Notes: generated from the letters alone by a model not told the origin. 64,000 bases of DNA from Actinobacillus lignieresii (GCF_900444945.1 NZ_UFRM01000001.1:382501-446500), one strand, 5' to 3'. Positions 1 to 9,346 are shown, numbered from the stretch's first letter. Numbers and translations are program-made.

Positions 1-1270
1 GGATAGCGGACAAGAAGGCGTGATTGCGGTCTATGACTTAGGCGGCGGCACTTTCGATATTTCGATTTTACGCTTAAGTCGCGGCGTATTTGAAGTGTTG
101 GCGACCGGCGGCGATACCGCACTTGGCGGCGATGACTTCGACCATTTACTCGCAGATTGGATTGCACAACAGGCAAATTACCAACCGCAAAATGCTAACG
201 AACAGCGTGAGTTATTAACCCTTGCCACCCAAACTAAAGTAGCACTTTCACAAGCGGTCGAAACCGAAGTGAAATTTGCAAATTGGCAAGGCACGGTAAG
301 CCGTGAGCAATTTAACGAGTTAATTCAACCGTTAGTTAAGCGTTCATTGATGACCTGTCGCCGTGCGTTAAAAGATGCCAGCGTGGAAGGCGAAGAAATC
401 CGTGAAGTAGTGATGGTGGGCGGTTCGACTCGAGTGCCGTTTGTACGTGAACAAGTCGGTGAGTTTTTCGGTAAGCAGCCTTTAACTTCGATTGATCCGG
501 ATAAAGTTGTGGCATTAGGGGCGGCGATTCAAGCGGATATTTTAGTCGGTAATAAACCGGACAGCGAAATGCTGCTGTTAGACGTGGTACCGCTTTCTCT
601 CGGTATCGAAACGATGGGCGGTTTAGTTGAGAAAATTATTCCGCGTAACACGACGATTCCGGTTGCACGTGCGCAAGAATTTACTACCGCGAAAGACGGT
701 CAAACCGCAATGAGCGTACATGTGTTACAAGGCGAACGTGAGTTGGTCGAAGATTGTCGTTCACTCGGTCGCTTTACGTTACGAGGCATTCCGCCGATGG
801 TTGCCGGTGCGGCGACGATTCGTGTTACTTATCAAGTGGATGCGGACGGTTTGCTCAGCGTAACGGCAATGGAAAAATCGACTAAAGTGCAGGCTTCGAT
901 TCAAATTAAACCGTCTTACGGTTTAACTGACGAAGAAGTTACACAAATGATTAAATCTTCAATGACCAATGCCAAAGAAGATATGGAAGCCCGCCAACTT
1001 GCCGAACAGCGAGTTGAAGCGGACAGAACGATTGATACGGTTATTTCGGCATTACAACAAGACGGTGCGGAAGTATTAAGCGTTGAGGAGTTTAAATTAA
1101 TTGAAGCGGAAATCGCAAAACTGATTCAATTAAAACAAGGGACGGATCGACAAGCGATTGCCCAAGGGGTAAAAGATTTAGATCTCGCCACACAAACATT
1201 TGCTGCGAAGCGAATGAATTTATCAATCCAAAAAGCATTAGCGGGTAAAGCCGTTGATGAGATTATTTAG
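1..1270 (+). CDS. hscA: Fe-S assembly Hsp70 chaperone HscA, 3' part (5' end outside window)
   Basis: Specialised Hsp70 that works with HscB to release [Fe-S] clusters from the scaffold IscU. The reading frame is already open at base 2, so the gene starts upstream; 422 residues are visible, and the family is usually about 616, so roughly 190 N-terminal residues are missing. Visible motifs: the Hsp70 phosphate loop [10 protein letters not shown] near the start, the adenosine motif [10 protein letters not shown], and the linker plus substrate-binding start [17 protein letters not shown], followed by the helical lid. It is followed by fdx and iscX as in a standard isc operon. The 120-base gap before fdx contains one partial uptake-signal core. 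HscA rather than DnaK follows from the short tail without a DnaK-type acidic end and from the neighbours. Confidence 0.96.
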   Translation, partial: DSGQEGVIAVYDLGGGTFDISILRLSRGVFEVLATGGDTALGGDDFDHLLADWIAQQANYQPQNANEQRELLTLATQTKVALSQAVETEVKFANWQGTVSREQFNELIQPLVKRSLMTCRRALKDASVEGEEIREVVMVGGSTRVPFVREQVGEFFGKQPLTSIDPDKVVALGAAIQADILVGNKPDSEMLLLDVVPLSLGIETMGGLVEKIIPRNTTIPVARAQEFTTAKDGQTAMSVHVLQGERELVEDCRSLGRFTLRGIPPMVAGAATIRVTYQVDADGLLSVTAMEKSTKVQASIQIKPSYGLTDEEVTQMIKSSMTNAKEDMEARQLAEQRVEADRTIDTVISALQQDGAEVLSVEEFKLIEAEIAKLIQLKQGTDRQAIAQGVKDLDLATQTFAAKRMNLSIQKALAGKAVDEII

Positions 1271-1390
1271 TTTTTATCACTGAAAATACGGAATACTCGG
1301 AAAATAGTATTTGCAAAGAATCGGCAAAATCCGACCGCTTGCATTAATTGATTTCCGTGTCTTTCGATGGTAAATCAAAGAGAGGATATT

Positions 1391-1732
1391 ATGCCAAAAG
1401 TTGTTTTTCTTCCGCATGAAGAGTTCTGCCCGGAAGGTATGGTGATTGAAGCGCAAACCGGCGACAATTTATTAGAGTTAGCACACAATGCAGGTGTTGA
1501 AATTCACCATGCTTGTGACGGTTCTTGTGCGTGTACTACTTGCCATGTGGTAATTCGTGAAGGATTTGATTCATTAAATGAAACGACCGATCAAGAAGAA
1601 GATATGCTAGATAAAGCATGGGGTCTGGAAATGGACAGCCGTTTAAGTTGCCAATGTGTGGTTGGTGAAGAAGACTTAGTGGTAGAGATTCCGAAATATA
1701 ACTTAAATCATGCAAATGAGGTGGCACACTAA
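1391..1732 (+). CDS. fdx: ISC-type [2Fe-2S] ferredoxin
   Basis: Adrenodoxin-like ferredoxin that supplies electrons to Fe-S cluster assembly on IscU. The protein is 113 residues. The cluster ligands are visible as C-x5-C-x2-C in [15 protein letters not shown], with the fourth Cys in the later SCQCVV segment. The ATG at 1391 is preferred because AGAGGA lies about 5 bases upstream; an earlier in-frame start at 1367 lacks a comparable site. The stop codon overlaps the start of iscX (TAATG), which implies translational coupling. Its place after hscA supports the ISC role over other ferredoxins. Confidence 0.96.
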   Translation: MPKVVFLPHEEFCPEGMVIEAQTGDNLLELAHNAGVEIHHACDGSCACTTCHVVIREGFDSLNETTDQEEDMLDKAWGLEMDSRLSCQCVVGEEDLVVEIPKYNLNHANEVAH

Positions 1733-1926
1733 TGAAATGGTCTGATACACGCATGATTGCGGAAAATCTCTATGATATGAATCCGGATTTAGATCCGACA
1801 ACGGTTCGTTTTACCGATATGCACAAATGGATCTGCGAAATGGACGATTTTGATGATGATCCGGAAGCGTCAAACGAACAGGTTCTTGAGGCTATCTTGA
1901 CTATTTGGCTTGAAGAATACAAATAA
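1732..1926 (+). CDS. iscX: Fe-S assembly protein IscX
   Basis: Small acidic protein (64 residues) that binds IscS and modulates cysteine desulfurase activity or iron delivery in the ISC pathway. It begins [15 protein letters not shown], is rich in Asp/Glu with a DDFDDDPE patch, and ends WLEEYK, all typical of IscX/YfhJ. Its start codon shares a base with the fdx stop. It is the last gene of the isc operon here; the next kilobase holds only transposase debris. Confidence 0.95.
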   Translation: MKWSDTRMIAENLYDMNPDLDPTTVRFTDMHKWICEMDDFDDDPEASNEQVLEAILTIWLEEYK

Positions 1927-2089
1927 TCTGTAAAAACCTAAAGCGAAAGTTTTAGTTTTTGTTCGCAACTACTTATATTTTTGCATCTGTTTTGCTTGGC
2001 ATTAGTTGGTTTAAGGTTTTTCGTGAAAAGTGCTTAGATGGCAGAGAATCATCTTTTGGGTAGCTTGAATTACCTAAAATATTGAGATC

Positions 2090-2931
2090 AAAGATAAAAA
2101 AGAAACAGATTTACGTGCTTGAACCAACAGATTTATCACTACACGCCTTTAAAAAAATAACAACGTGAGCTTGCGATTTCCCGCTATGAGATTGCTTACT
2201 TAAAAGGTTGAAGGAGCTTGACTGCCAAAAACGACAGCAGAAAAAGGAACCGCCATTCATGCCCTAAAAAAGCACATTCATTAAATGATTTATTGCAAGT
2301 GGCTCAAATGGTCAGCTCCCCCTTTTATTATCAAGAGGTTAAACGAAATTATTCTGAAGAAAAAGCAGTGATGTTGAGAGAATAGCGGGATGGTTATCGT
2401 GCTTTAACTCTAAAATTGCGTCAAATCGGTGTTAGATTAAATCATACAACTATCTTGAAGCTGAGGAATGTCCAGCAAGATCTATTCTATTGTTCGCAAG
2501 AAAAACTTTATTTTTCATTAGCTAATTGAGAAATTATCTCTTATCAGATTGCGACATGTCCCAAATTCCCGATGGTTAAAAAGATGCTAGAACAAGGGCT
2601 GAGTCAATTAAAAGCCACGGATGGCCCGATTATTCATTATGCTCAAGGTGTAATGGTACAGCGGCGTGGCGAAATATGTTAGAAGGAAAAGTTATCCAGA
2701 GCATGAGTCGATAGCTGTTATAATAATGCGCTAATTGAAAGTTTCTTTGGGATTTTGAAATCAGAATGCTTTTACCATCGCAGTTATACATCGATAGTAG
2801 GGCCACAGACCGAGTTGGAAGAATATTTAGTGTATTATTACTAAACTGGATTTAAAAGGACTGGGCCCTGCTCAATCCCGAAGCTCAGCCTTTATAGTTT
2901 ATTAATCTGTTCAACTTTTTGGGGCAAATCA
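2090..2931 (+). pseudogene. decayed IS3/IS150-group insertion sequence remnant
   Basis: No intact gene lies between 1927 and 2951. Translation in shifting frames recovers pieces of an IS3-family transposase: an OrfA-like end (EIAYLK near 2185), an OrfB-like start (MVSSPFYYQEVKRNYSEEKA near 2310), and the DDE-domain segment ALIESFFGILKSECFYH near 2730-2780, separated by stops and frameshifts. The right end, ACTTTTTGGGGCAAATCA finishing at 2931, resembles the end of the second IS at 8233 (there TGATCTGACCCCAAAAAGT read outward). Both therefore belong to the same IS group, in opposite orientations. The left boundary is not clear. It ends 21 bases from the Slam gene stop. Confidence 0.75.
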
Positions 2932-2951
2932 TATCGTTTTTAATTATTAGA

Positions 2952-4367
2952 TTAAAAACGACTTTCGATGATCAGATTCGCATTTTTATCCGTGTAAGCA
3001 TATAGGCTTGGTAAGTTGCTATGATGTTTAGCATAGCCAAGTTGCAGTTTGGGTGTAAGCCCTAACCAATGCCAATCTCGTTTCCAAAGGGTAAGATTAA
3101 TGCTGTTCACACGGTCATGGCGAATTTTACCTAGATTAAGTTTGCCACCCAGCACCGCAGTGTCTTTATAATGTCTGTCGGTGTAAGCAAGGGTCAGGCG
3201 GCTTGATAATCCAAGTGTTTGCCATTCCTGCTGCCAGCCGAAACGTAAGCTTTTGGTATCAGAACTATGTTGTTTCAATACGGTTTTATCTCGGTTGAAA
3301 TCGGTACCAATAAAGAAAAACTGTTGCGGATTACGTAGCCAGAGTAGGGTAGCTGAAGCAAGTTTATAGCTGCCATTGTAAATGTGCTGGTCGAAATAGC
3401 GTTTTTTCCCATACTCGAATGCAGTAGCAAGTTGCCAGTGAATAGAAAGCCAATATGCATGTTCTAGCCTTAATCCGTTTGTCCAGCGTTCTGATTGATG
3501 ATGTTTCCAGCGTTTTTCATAAAATGGCAATACGCGGGTGGTTTGGTGTGACTTTTTGTAAGCATAGCCAAACAAAGCGCGATTGGTGATTTCATCGTAG
3601 TCATGATTATCCCAATAAAGTTCCCCCTGCGTTTGATTATCGAAACTAAGGTAATGCGAGCCAAGTAGGTTAAAATCTCTTTGTAGTCCAAAAGAATAGT
3701 GAATTCCGTGCGCAGTTTGTGGTAACAGGTTAGGCTGTTTCACATAGCCGGTATGCTCAATTTCAGTTTGTTTGGATGTGTTATTGATATTACCATCCCG
3801 TACATAGTGGGCAGAGAAATTGAACTTCCAAGCTTGTTTTTTCTCCAGATATTGCTGATACTGTTCAATCAGTTGCTGCACTTTATAAGGTAGGTTTTCG
3901 GCACTTTTAGCTTTATCGAATTGTTCACTTGCCGCATTCGTTTGTTGATCATGTAGTAATGCAATTGCCAGTTCAATTCGTACGGTATTTAGTTCAGGTT
4001 GTTTAGCAAGAATAGTGCGAAACTTTCGAATAGCTTGTGAATAATTTCCTTTAAGTAGCGCGATTTTACCTTGAGCATAGCGCAATAAAATAGGGTCAAT
4101 TTGGTTAAAATCTTGATAAATTGTGACTAGTTTTTCCATATTAGTGAGCTGGCGAGTATAGATAGCTTGGCTGAGTAATTTTTCGGTTAATGCCTGATTA
4201 GCACGTAATTCAGCTTCGTTAAAAATGTGGCGAGACGATTGTTCCACTGCAAGCTGTAAGGGTGCCGATGTTGGTTTAGCGATATGTTCTATTTGGCTAG
4301 GTGTACTATTGGGATCTTGAGCAAAGAGTAATGTCGGAAAAAAAAACAGTAATGGAAATTTCTTCAT
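2952..4367 (-). CDS. Slam-type surface lipoprotein assembly modulator
   Basis: Outer-membrane protein that moves specific lipoproteins to the cell surface. The 471-residue product has a signal peptide (MKKFPLLFFFPTLLFA), an N-terminal helical TPR-like domain to about residue 180 (including YAQGKIALLKGNYSQAIRKF), and a C-terminal beta-barrel of alternating aromatic strands ending in IIESRF, with a final aromatic as in outer-membrane proteins. This matches the Slam (DUF560) architecture and length. It is the downstream gene of a pair with a TbpB-like lipoprotein, 57 bases away and separated by a hairpin; such pairing is the normal Slam-substrate arrangement. AAGGA precedes the ATG. The substrate assignment is inferred from adjacency. 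Confidence 0.88.
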   Translation of the reverse strand: MKKFPLLFFFPTLLFAQDPNSTPSQIEHIAKPTSAPLQLAVEQSSRHIFNEAELRANQALTEKLLSQAIYTRQLTNMEKLVTIYQDFNQIDPILLRYAQGKIALLKGNYSQAIRKFRTILAKQPELNTVRIELAIALLHDQQTNAASEQFDKAKSAENLPYKVQQLIEQYQQYLEKKQAWKFNFSAHYVRDGNINNTSKQTEIEHTGYVKQPNLLPQTAHGIHYSFGLQRDFNLLGSHYLSFDNQTQGELYWDNHDYDEITNRALFGYAYKKSHQTTRVLPFYEKRWKHHQSERWTNGLRLEHAYWLSIHWQLATAFEYGKKRYFDQHIYNGSYKLASATLLWLRNPQQFFFIGTDFNRDKTVLKQHSSDTKSLRFGWQQEWQTLGLSSRLTLAYTDRHYKDTAVLGGKLNLGKIRHDRVNSINLTLWKRDWHWLGLTPKLQLGYAKHHSNLPSLYAYTDKNANLIIESRF

Positions 4368-4386
4368 TTCTTATCCTTAGAAAAAG

Positions 4387-4410
4387 AAAAGGGCGGTTAC
4401 CAGCCCTTTT
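4387..4410 (-). terminator. hairpin between surface lipoprotein and Slam genes
   Basis: AAAAGGGC and GCCCTTTT pair across an 8-base loop; on the minus strand the hairpin is followed by CTTTTTC. It lies between the lipoprotein stop and the Slam start and looks like an intrinsic, possibly leaky, terminator that would keep Slam levels below those of its substrate. Confidence 0.6.
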
Positions 4411-4423
4411 AGCTATGGCGAGC

Positions 4424-5680
4424 CTATTTTTCAGTTTTCACTGCACCAAATACAGCGTTATATTTAGTTATGTCATTGTTATTAATATCACCTGTTTCAT
4501 TTTCTAATTCAATAGAACCAACGGCATCGTTAAGCTTTGGACCAGCAAACTCGACAGAGTAGAAGCCTTTCAACGAGTTATTTGCTTTAGCTTCGCCATT
4601 AAAGCCAATATGATCCACTAAATAAGTTGCTGGAGCAAGTTTACTTTCTTCAAGCTTAATTTCACCTATAGTTGTACTATTTACTTTCCCACTAAGCTTA
4701 CTGTCTGTCCAATTATTATCTAAGTGCAAGTTCAAGGTTACATCGCCATCTACTTGTGGAGCAAAGACAACGGTTTCATTGTCAATCTGCTTTTCAATAC
4801 GTGCAATCACGTTTCCTTGGTAAACAGCATCACCTACAAGCCCATTATTCCATTTGGCAGTTTGACCATTTAATGTATAAACGCCATATTCAGCATAGCT
4901 TGCGCCACTTTCTCCTTCGCTAATGATTCTCCTTCCATCTCTTCCTGTGCTGAGTTGTACATGGAAGAGATTGCTGTTATTCGCATCTGTAAATAGTGCT
5001 CCATAACTAGAATAAGGCTGATTCACGTACAAGTAGTTGATTTTATTTGAATCCCCAACAATTTTACTATCTTGGTAGATGCCACTATGTTGCCCTAAGT
5101 AGTTATTACCTTTTTGATTAAGATTTTTGATAAAAGGGCTACCCTGTTCATTTTGTCCAAGTTCAAAACTAAGAAAATGGTTATATTCTGTCTTCCCAAA
5201 TTCCTCGCTATTACCAAGAGGTGAATTTTTGCTTTTAGTCAGTGAATCCAGATGATCTTTGCGATATTCACTAATATTGAGCAAACTGCCATTTCGACTT
5301 AATGCAACAACTCGCCATGCCTGGCCTTTGCTATCCTCATTAATACCAGAAGCGTACGGTTTATTCTTTGGTATATCAGGTTGTGCGGGTTGTTCTGGTT
5401 GAGCAGGTTTTTCTGGTGTAGGAACAATGGGCTCTGGCTGTTTTGGTGTTTCGGCTGGAGTAACCGGTTTAGCCGGTTGCACCGGTTTTGGTAGCTCAGG
5501 TTTAGCAGGAATGTTATTGGCTTTATTCGATTCTTCCTTTTTATCCTTTTCCTTTGTGATTTGAATTGGTTGAGGCTCTGAATTTTTTGCTACCACAGAT
5601 GGACCATGGCTAGATTTACAGCCAGTAATCACAAAAGAAACCGCAATTGCGGCAAGAGTAAGTTTAAATGTAGAACGCAT
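4424..5680 (-). CDS. TbpB-like/hemophilin-like surface lipoprotein, candidate Slam substrate
   Basis: Predicted surface-exposed lipoprotein of 418 residues. A lipoprotein signal peptide ends in VITGC, with the lipidated Cys at residue 21. It is followed by a charged and then long Pro/Glu/Lys-rich tether (about residues 30-110), a middle ligand-binding domain (about 110-255), and a C-terminal eight-strand barrel-like domain with a GLVGDAVYQGN start and an AVFGAVKTEK end. That C-terminal barrel is shared by TbpB, fHbp and hemophilin-type Slam clients and is the part Slam recognises. It lies directly upstream of a Slam gene and divergent from a TonB-dependent receptor, the layout of hemophore/metallophore systems. 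The ligand (haem, zinc complex or host protein) cannot be read from sequence; only about seven His are present, so direct zinc binding is not obvious. Confidence 0.82.
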   Translation of the reverse strand: MRSTFKLTLAAIAVSFVITGCKSSHGPSVVAKNSEPQPIQITKEKDKKEESNKANNIPAKPELPKPVQPAKPVTPAETPKQPEPIVPTPEKPAQPEQPAQPDIPKNKPYASGINEDSKGQAWRVVALSRNGSLLNISEYRKDHLDSLTKSKNSPLGNSEEFGKTEYNHFLSFELGQNEQGSPFIKNLNQKGNNYLGQHSGIYQDSKIVGDSNKINYLYVNQPYSSYGALFTDANNSNLFHVQLSTGRDGRRIISEGESGASYAEYGVYTLNGQTAKWNNGLVGDAVYQGNVIARIEKQIDNETVVFAPQVDGDVTLNLHLDNNWTDSKLSGKVNSTTIGEIKLEESKLAPATYLVDHIGFNGEAKANNSLKGFYSVEFAGPKLNDAVGSIELENETGDINNNDITKYNAVFGAVKTEK

Positions 5681-5841
5681 GTTTTATCTCCGTTAAGTTA
5701 AATCCATAAAATTTTAATGGATATATTTCCTGCTTGGCAAGAGGGGAAAGATAAAAATATATAATTTTTTTATGGTTATTATTGTCAAGCCTCATATTTT
5801 GCAGTAACTTATTAACCATAATTATTTTATGGAGAATAAAA
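5681..5841. promoter_or_regulatory. divergent control region with two dyad symmetries
   Basis: The 161 bases between the lipoprotein and receptor genes are very AT-rich and must hold both promoters. Two symmetries stand out: ATCCAT-N9-ATGGAT at 5702-5722, close to the lipoprotein start, and inverted copies of TTATGGTTA at 5770-5778 and 5813-5821, 34 bases apart, near the receptor start. They could be operators for a metal-responsive repressor (Zur or Fur would fit the function), but neither matches those consensuses well enough to name. Confidence 0.4.
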
Positions 5842-8214
5842 TTGTTTAATAAAAAATTACTAGCTGTGTTGATTTCAGCCCAATTTAGCCCGCTTGTTTG
5901 GGCAAACAATAACGGTGTTGCAGTGTTAGACGAAGTTTCAGTAGTTGGTAGCACGCCGAGTATTTCGCAAGGAAGTGAAGTTACCTTACTGAAAGTCAGT
6001 GATAAAATTATTGCAGGTAAGGAATTTAAAAAGCGCTCAGCAACGCTGGGCAATGCGCTTGCAGCGGAGTTAGGTGTACACAGTAACCCGTTTGGCGGTG
6101 GCGCGAGTAAGCCAATTATCCGTGGCCAAGAAGGCGCGAGAATTCGTATTCTGCAAAACGGTTCGGATGTGATTGATATGTCAAACCTATCGCCAGATCA
6201 TGCGGTGGTTGCCGATTCATTGCTTGCTAAACAGGTAGAAATTTTGCGTGGTTCCAGTACCTTGCTTTATGCCAGCAGTTCACCGGCGGGGATTGTGAAC
6301 GTGGTAGATAAACGTATTCCAACTGAGATCCCAGAAAAGGGCTATGAGGTGGAACTCAATAGCCGTTTTGATACCGCTGCCAAAGAGAAAGTCGGCGCAT
6401 TAGGGGCAACCTTTGGTATCGGCAAACATATTGCGGTGCGAGCCGAAGGACTGACCCGCCACAGCGATAACTACCGTGTTCCAGGGATTAATTTAGGTGA
6501 ACGGTTAAACTATGTCCCGGATACTTATAATAAATCAAAAGTCGGCACGTTAGGGTTATCCTTTGTTGGTGAGCAAGGTTATATCGGTGCGTCATACAGT
6601 AAACGGCGGGATAACTATGGCTTACCAGGCCATAACCATAAATTCGATTTCTGTACTGGACATATTTATGGCAATAAACGGGACAAATACGCCTATACCT
6701 ATCTCTATCCGCATTTGATTGGCGAGGAAAACATTGGGAGCAATCCGCATTTCCACTGTGGAACTGATCATGCAGAAGATGGTACACACAGCCACGATAA
6801 TCCATTCGGACACGATCACGACCATACACACCCTGGTCCATGGGTTGATTTAGAATCCAAACGATTTGATGTAAAAGCCGAGTTGCGTCAGCCATTCAAA
6901 GGTATTGATAAAATTAAAGTAAGCTACGCCGATGCCGATTATTACCATGACGAAAAAGATGCCGGTGTGTTAGCAACACGCTACCATAAACAGCTGAAAA
7001 AAGATCAGGATTATGGCAAACCGGTCAATATTTTCAAAAATCGAGGCAAAAATGCCCGCTTGGAAATCTATCATGCACCACTAGGTGGTTTAACCGGTGT
7101 ATGGGGCGTGCAGTACCAAACTCAGAAGAGCAGCATGCATGCACCGAAAGATCGTGAAGTGAAATTCCCGCTGGTTGAAAACACGAATAAACAGATGAGC
7201 CTGTTTGGTATTGAGCAATATATGTGGGATAATTTTGCTCTTGAATTTGCTGGACGAGTAGAAAAGCAGAAGATTGAAATTGAATACGATCGCAATGAAA
7301 TCAAACGCTTGCAGGATCATTATCGCATTAGTGGTGGTAAACAGGTTGAGCCAGATCTGTCACCTTATAACCAAAACGCTTATGCCTATTCCAGTACGCT
7401 AAATTGGTTCTTCCACCCAGATTATCAGCTCTCGTTTACTGCATCGCATAATGAACGTTTCCCAACGCCGATGGAGCTGTATTATCATGGACAGCATATT
7501 GCGACTAACTCGTTTGAATACGGCAATAAAGATTTGAAAAAAGAGCAATCTAACAATGTAGAACTAGGCTTAGGTTATCAAACTGAGCGAGTTGGGTACA
7601 AAGTGAATGTTTATTACAACCACTTTAAAAACTACATTTACAATGAAAATTTATTCCGTGAAAATCAGTTATTTATGCGTCGTTATAACCAGGCAAAAGC
7701 CCGTTTTTACGGCATAGAAGCTGAGGCAAGCTACCGCTTTAACGACAAATACCAAGCCACGATTTTTGGTGATATGGTAAGAGGCTGGCTGACCAATTTA
7801 CCTCCACTGACGGTAAACAGCGATTACAGCGTATTTAAAGATTATTTACCAAAAGATGCTAAACCAGGTGAAGATTATTTGATTTATCGTGCTGATCAAA
7901 ATACGCCTCGAACCCCTCCTGTACGACTAGGTTTTCGTTTTAATGCGGAGTTTACCCCAAATTGGTCAGGAGATTTAGAATTGATCCGTACCTTTACTCA
8001 ACGCCGTACCAGTCAGTTGGAATATATTACGGAAGGTAATACGATGTTAAATATTGGTGTGGCATATAGTAATAAGTGGAAAGATTTGGATTACAAAATC
8101 AGTCTAAACGGTACTAATTTACTCAACCAACCGGTCTATATTCACACCTCTTACCACCAATTTGTACCGCAAACGGGACGGAATTTTATATTGGTTGTGA
8201 ATGTTAAATTCTAA
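5842..8214 (+). CDS. TonB-dependent outer-membrane receptor, ZnuD/hemophore-receptor type
   Basis: Outer-membrane active transporter of 790 residues. The TTG at 5842 is chosen as start: GGAG lies 7 bases upstream, and translation then begins directly with a signal peptide (LFNKKLLAVLISAQFSPLVWA). Then follow a TonB-box-like DEVSVVG, the plug domain (PIIRGQEGARIRILQNG; VEILRGSSTLLYASSSPAGIVNVVD), and a 22-strand barrel ending in VVNVKF. An extracellular loop around residues 265-335 is extremely His/Asp-rich (HSHDNPFGHDHDHTHPGP) and carries two Cys, as in the neisserial zinc receptor ZnuD. Similar receptors are also paired with haem-binding hemophilins, so zinc or haem are both possible. Divergent from the lipoprotein/Slam genes, with which it probably forms one uptake system. 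Confidence 0.87.
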   Translation: MFNKKLLAVLISAQFSPLVWANNNGVAVLDEVSVVGSTPSISQGSEVTLLKVSDKIIAGKEFKKRSATLGNALAAELGVHSNPFGGGASKPIIRGQEGARIRILQNGSDVIDMSNLSPDHAVVADSLLAKQVEILRGSSTLLYASSSPAGIVNVVDKRIPTEIPEKGYEVELNSRFDTAAKEKVGALGATFGIGKHIAVRAEGLTRHSDNYRVPGINLGERLNYVPDTYNKSKVGTLGLSFVGEQGYIGASYSKRRDNYGLPGHNHKFDFCTGHIYGNKRDKYAYTYLYPHLIGEENIGSNPHFHCGTDHAEDGTHSHDNPFGHDHDHTHPGPWVDLESKRFDVKAELRQPFKGIDKIKVSYADADYYHDEKDAGVLATRYHKQLKKDQDYGKPVNIFKNRGKNARLEIYHAPLGGLTGVWGVQYQTQKSSMHAPKDREVKFPLVENTNKQMSLFGIEQYMWDNFALEFAGRVEKQKIEIEYDRNEIKRLQDHYRISGGKQVEPDLSPYNQNAYAYSSTLNWFFHPDYQLSFTASHNERFPTPMELYYHGQHIATNSFEYGNKDLKKEQSNNVELGLGYQTERVGYKVNVYYNHFKNYIYNENLFRENQLFMRRYNQAKARFYGIEAEASYRFNDKYQATIFGDMVRGWLTNLPPLTVNSDYSVFKDYLPKDAKPGEDYLIYRADQNTPRTPPVRLGFRFNAEFTPNWSGDLELIRTFTQRRTSQLEYITEGNTMLNIGVAYSNKWKDLDYKISLNGTNLLNQPVYIHTSYHQFVPQTGRNFILVVNVKF

Positions 8215-8259
8215 AAACAAGGAGCCTATGAATGATCTGACCCCAAAAAGTTAGACTAT

Positions 8260-8836
8260 TTAATTTAAGGACTGAGTTCTGTATTGTACAGGGTTCAGTC
8301 CTTTTAATTTCACTTGAATACGCTCATTGTTGTAATAATGAATGTACTCGTGAATCACTTTCTCAAGTTGTTCGAAAGTGTCAAATCGCTTACCAAAGTA
8401 ACATTCCGTTTTCAATCGCCCAAAAAAACTTTCCATTGCCCCATTATCCAAACAATTCCCTTTTCTCGACATACTTTGTTTAATATGATGTTTTCTCAGC
8501 ATTTCTTGATAGTCTGCCATCTGGTATTGCCAGCCTTGGTCGGAATGTAAAATCGGTTTAGCGTCCTTAGGCAGTTTTGCGACCGCTTGCTTTAGCATCC
8601 GCATCACTTGCTCAAAGTTCGGGCTTCTTGCTAAATCATAAGCAAGAATTTCACTATTTTTAACGTAATACGACGATAGCCGTAATTGCCATCATTATCC
8701 TAATAAATCTCAATCACTTTCTGCCTCATCACTGCATTTTTATCGATTTTAGGCGGTAAGTGATAAAAGAACGTACTACGTTTTAAACCCGTCAAAGGGA
8801 GGAGGATTTCTAAGGGAAAATCCACTCGCAACGTTT
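8260..8836 (-). pseudogene. IS3-family transposase OrfB (DDE integrase), truncated by internal deletion
   Basis: Reading leftwards from orfA, the N-terminal OrfB segment (PLTGLKRSTFFYHLPPKI) is followed by an in-frame stop within VIEIY-stop-DNDGNYGYRRITL. The frame then jumps straight to GEILAYDLARSPNFEQVMRM near 8650. The segment that should lie between, with the first catalytic Asp, is absent. The remaining C-terminal part keeps HSDQGWQYQ (second Asp) and NGAMESFFGRLKTECYF (catalytic Glu) and ends PVQYRTQSLN. A 115-codon reading frame from 8607 is all that stays open. It cannot encode an active transposase. Confidence 0.88.
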
Positions 8837-9346
8837 TTACGATGGCTGCTTTTGCCGCATTTTTTGTTGGTTGAACTCCCGCAGCTTTTTTAGGTAAGCT
8901 ACCTCCGCTTCCAGCTCTAAAATACGATAACGTAAGCGTTCTTCTTCAGTTTTAGGTGGAGGAGGCATTTTCGGGTATTTCGGTTTCATTGTCGGACGAC
9001 CTTTTGGTTTGGGTAATAAGCCGTTTATACCTTGTTCTTCAAAGATGTGCAACCATTGGCTAATCGAACCTGAATTAGCAATACCAAAATGAAGGGAGGC
9101 GCTTTCCGCAGAAAATTGCCCTTTTTTGACCGCTTGTATGACGGTTAATTTGAATTCGGGGGAATATTTTTGCTTCTTACCCATCACCGCTAGTCCATTG
9201 ATTCCGTTGTGATTAAATTGAGCAATCCACCGAGTTAAGGTTTTCTTGGATAATTGAAAATGTCGTTGAGTGAATAAACGGTTTTTGTCATTTTGAAGAT
9301 AAAACTCGATGACTTGTTGTTTGAATAGCGAGTTATATTTAGTCAT
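8837..9346 (-). CDS. IS3-family transposase OrfA (helix-turn-helix protein)
   Basis: DNA-binding first frame of an IS150-group element, 169 residues. The ATG at 9346 (MTKYNSLFKQQVIEFYL) is inside the IS; a longer frame to 9424 would begin in flanking DNA and is not used. It contains two helix-turn-helix units (around KKTLTRWIAQFNHNG and ESASLHFGIANSGSISQWL) and a C-terminal leucine-rich coiled coil (RYRILELEAEVAYLKKLREF), the usual dimerisation segment. In intact elements a programmed frameshift joins it to OrfB; here OrfB is broken, so OrfA alone might act as an inhibitor or be inert. Confidence 0.88.
   Translation of the reverse strand: MTKYNSLFKQQVIEFYLQNDKNRLFTQRHFQLSKKTLTRWIAQFNHNGINGLAVMGKKQKYSPEFKLTVIQAVKKGQFSAESASLHFGIANSGSISQWLHIFEEQGINGLLPKPKGRPTMKPKYPKMPPPPKTEEERLRYRILELEAEVAYLKKLREFNQQKMRQKQPS

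Noticed and set aside
5664..6053. Minus-strand frame over the receptor start
   Set aside because: It overlaps the signal peptide and plug codons of a well-supported gene and the lipoprotein promoter region; it is a shadow frame.
8314..8550. Plus-strand frame inside the IS
   Set aside because: Antisense of the transposase DDE segment; no independent support.
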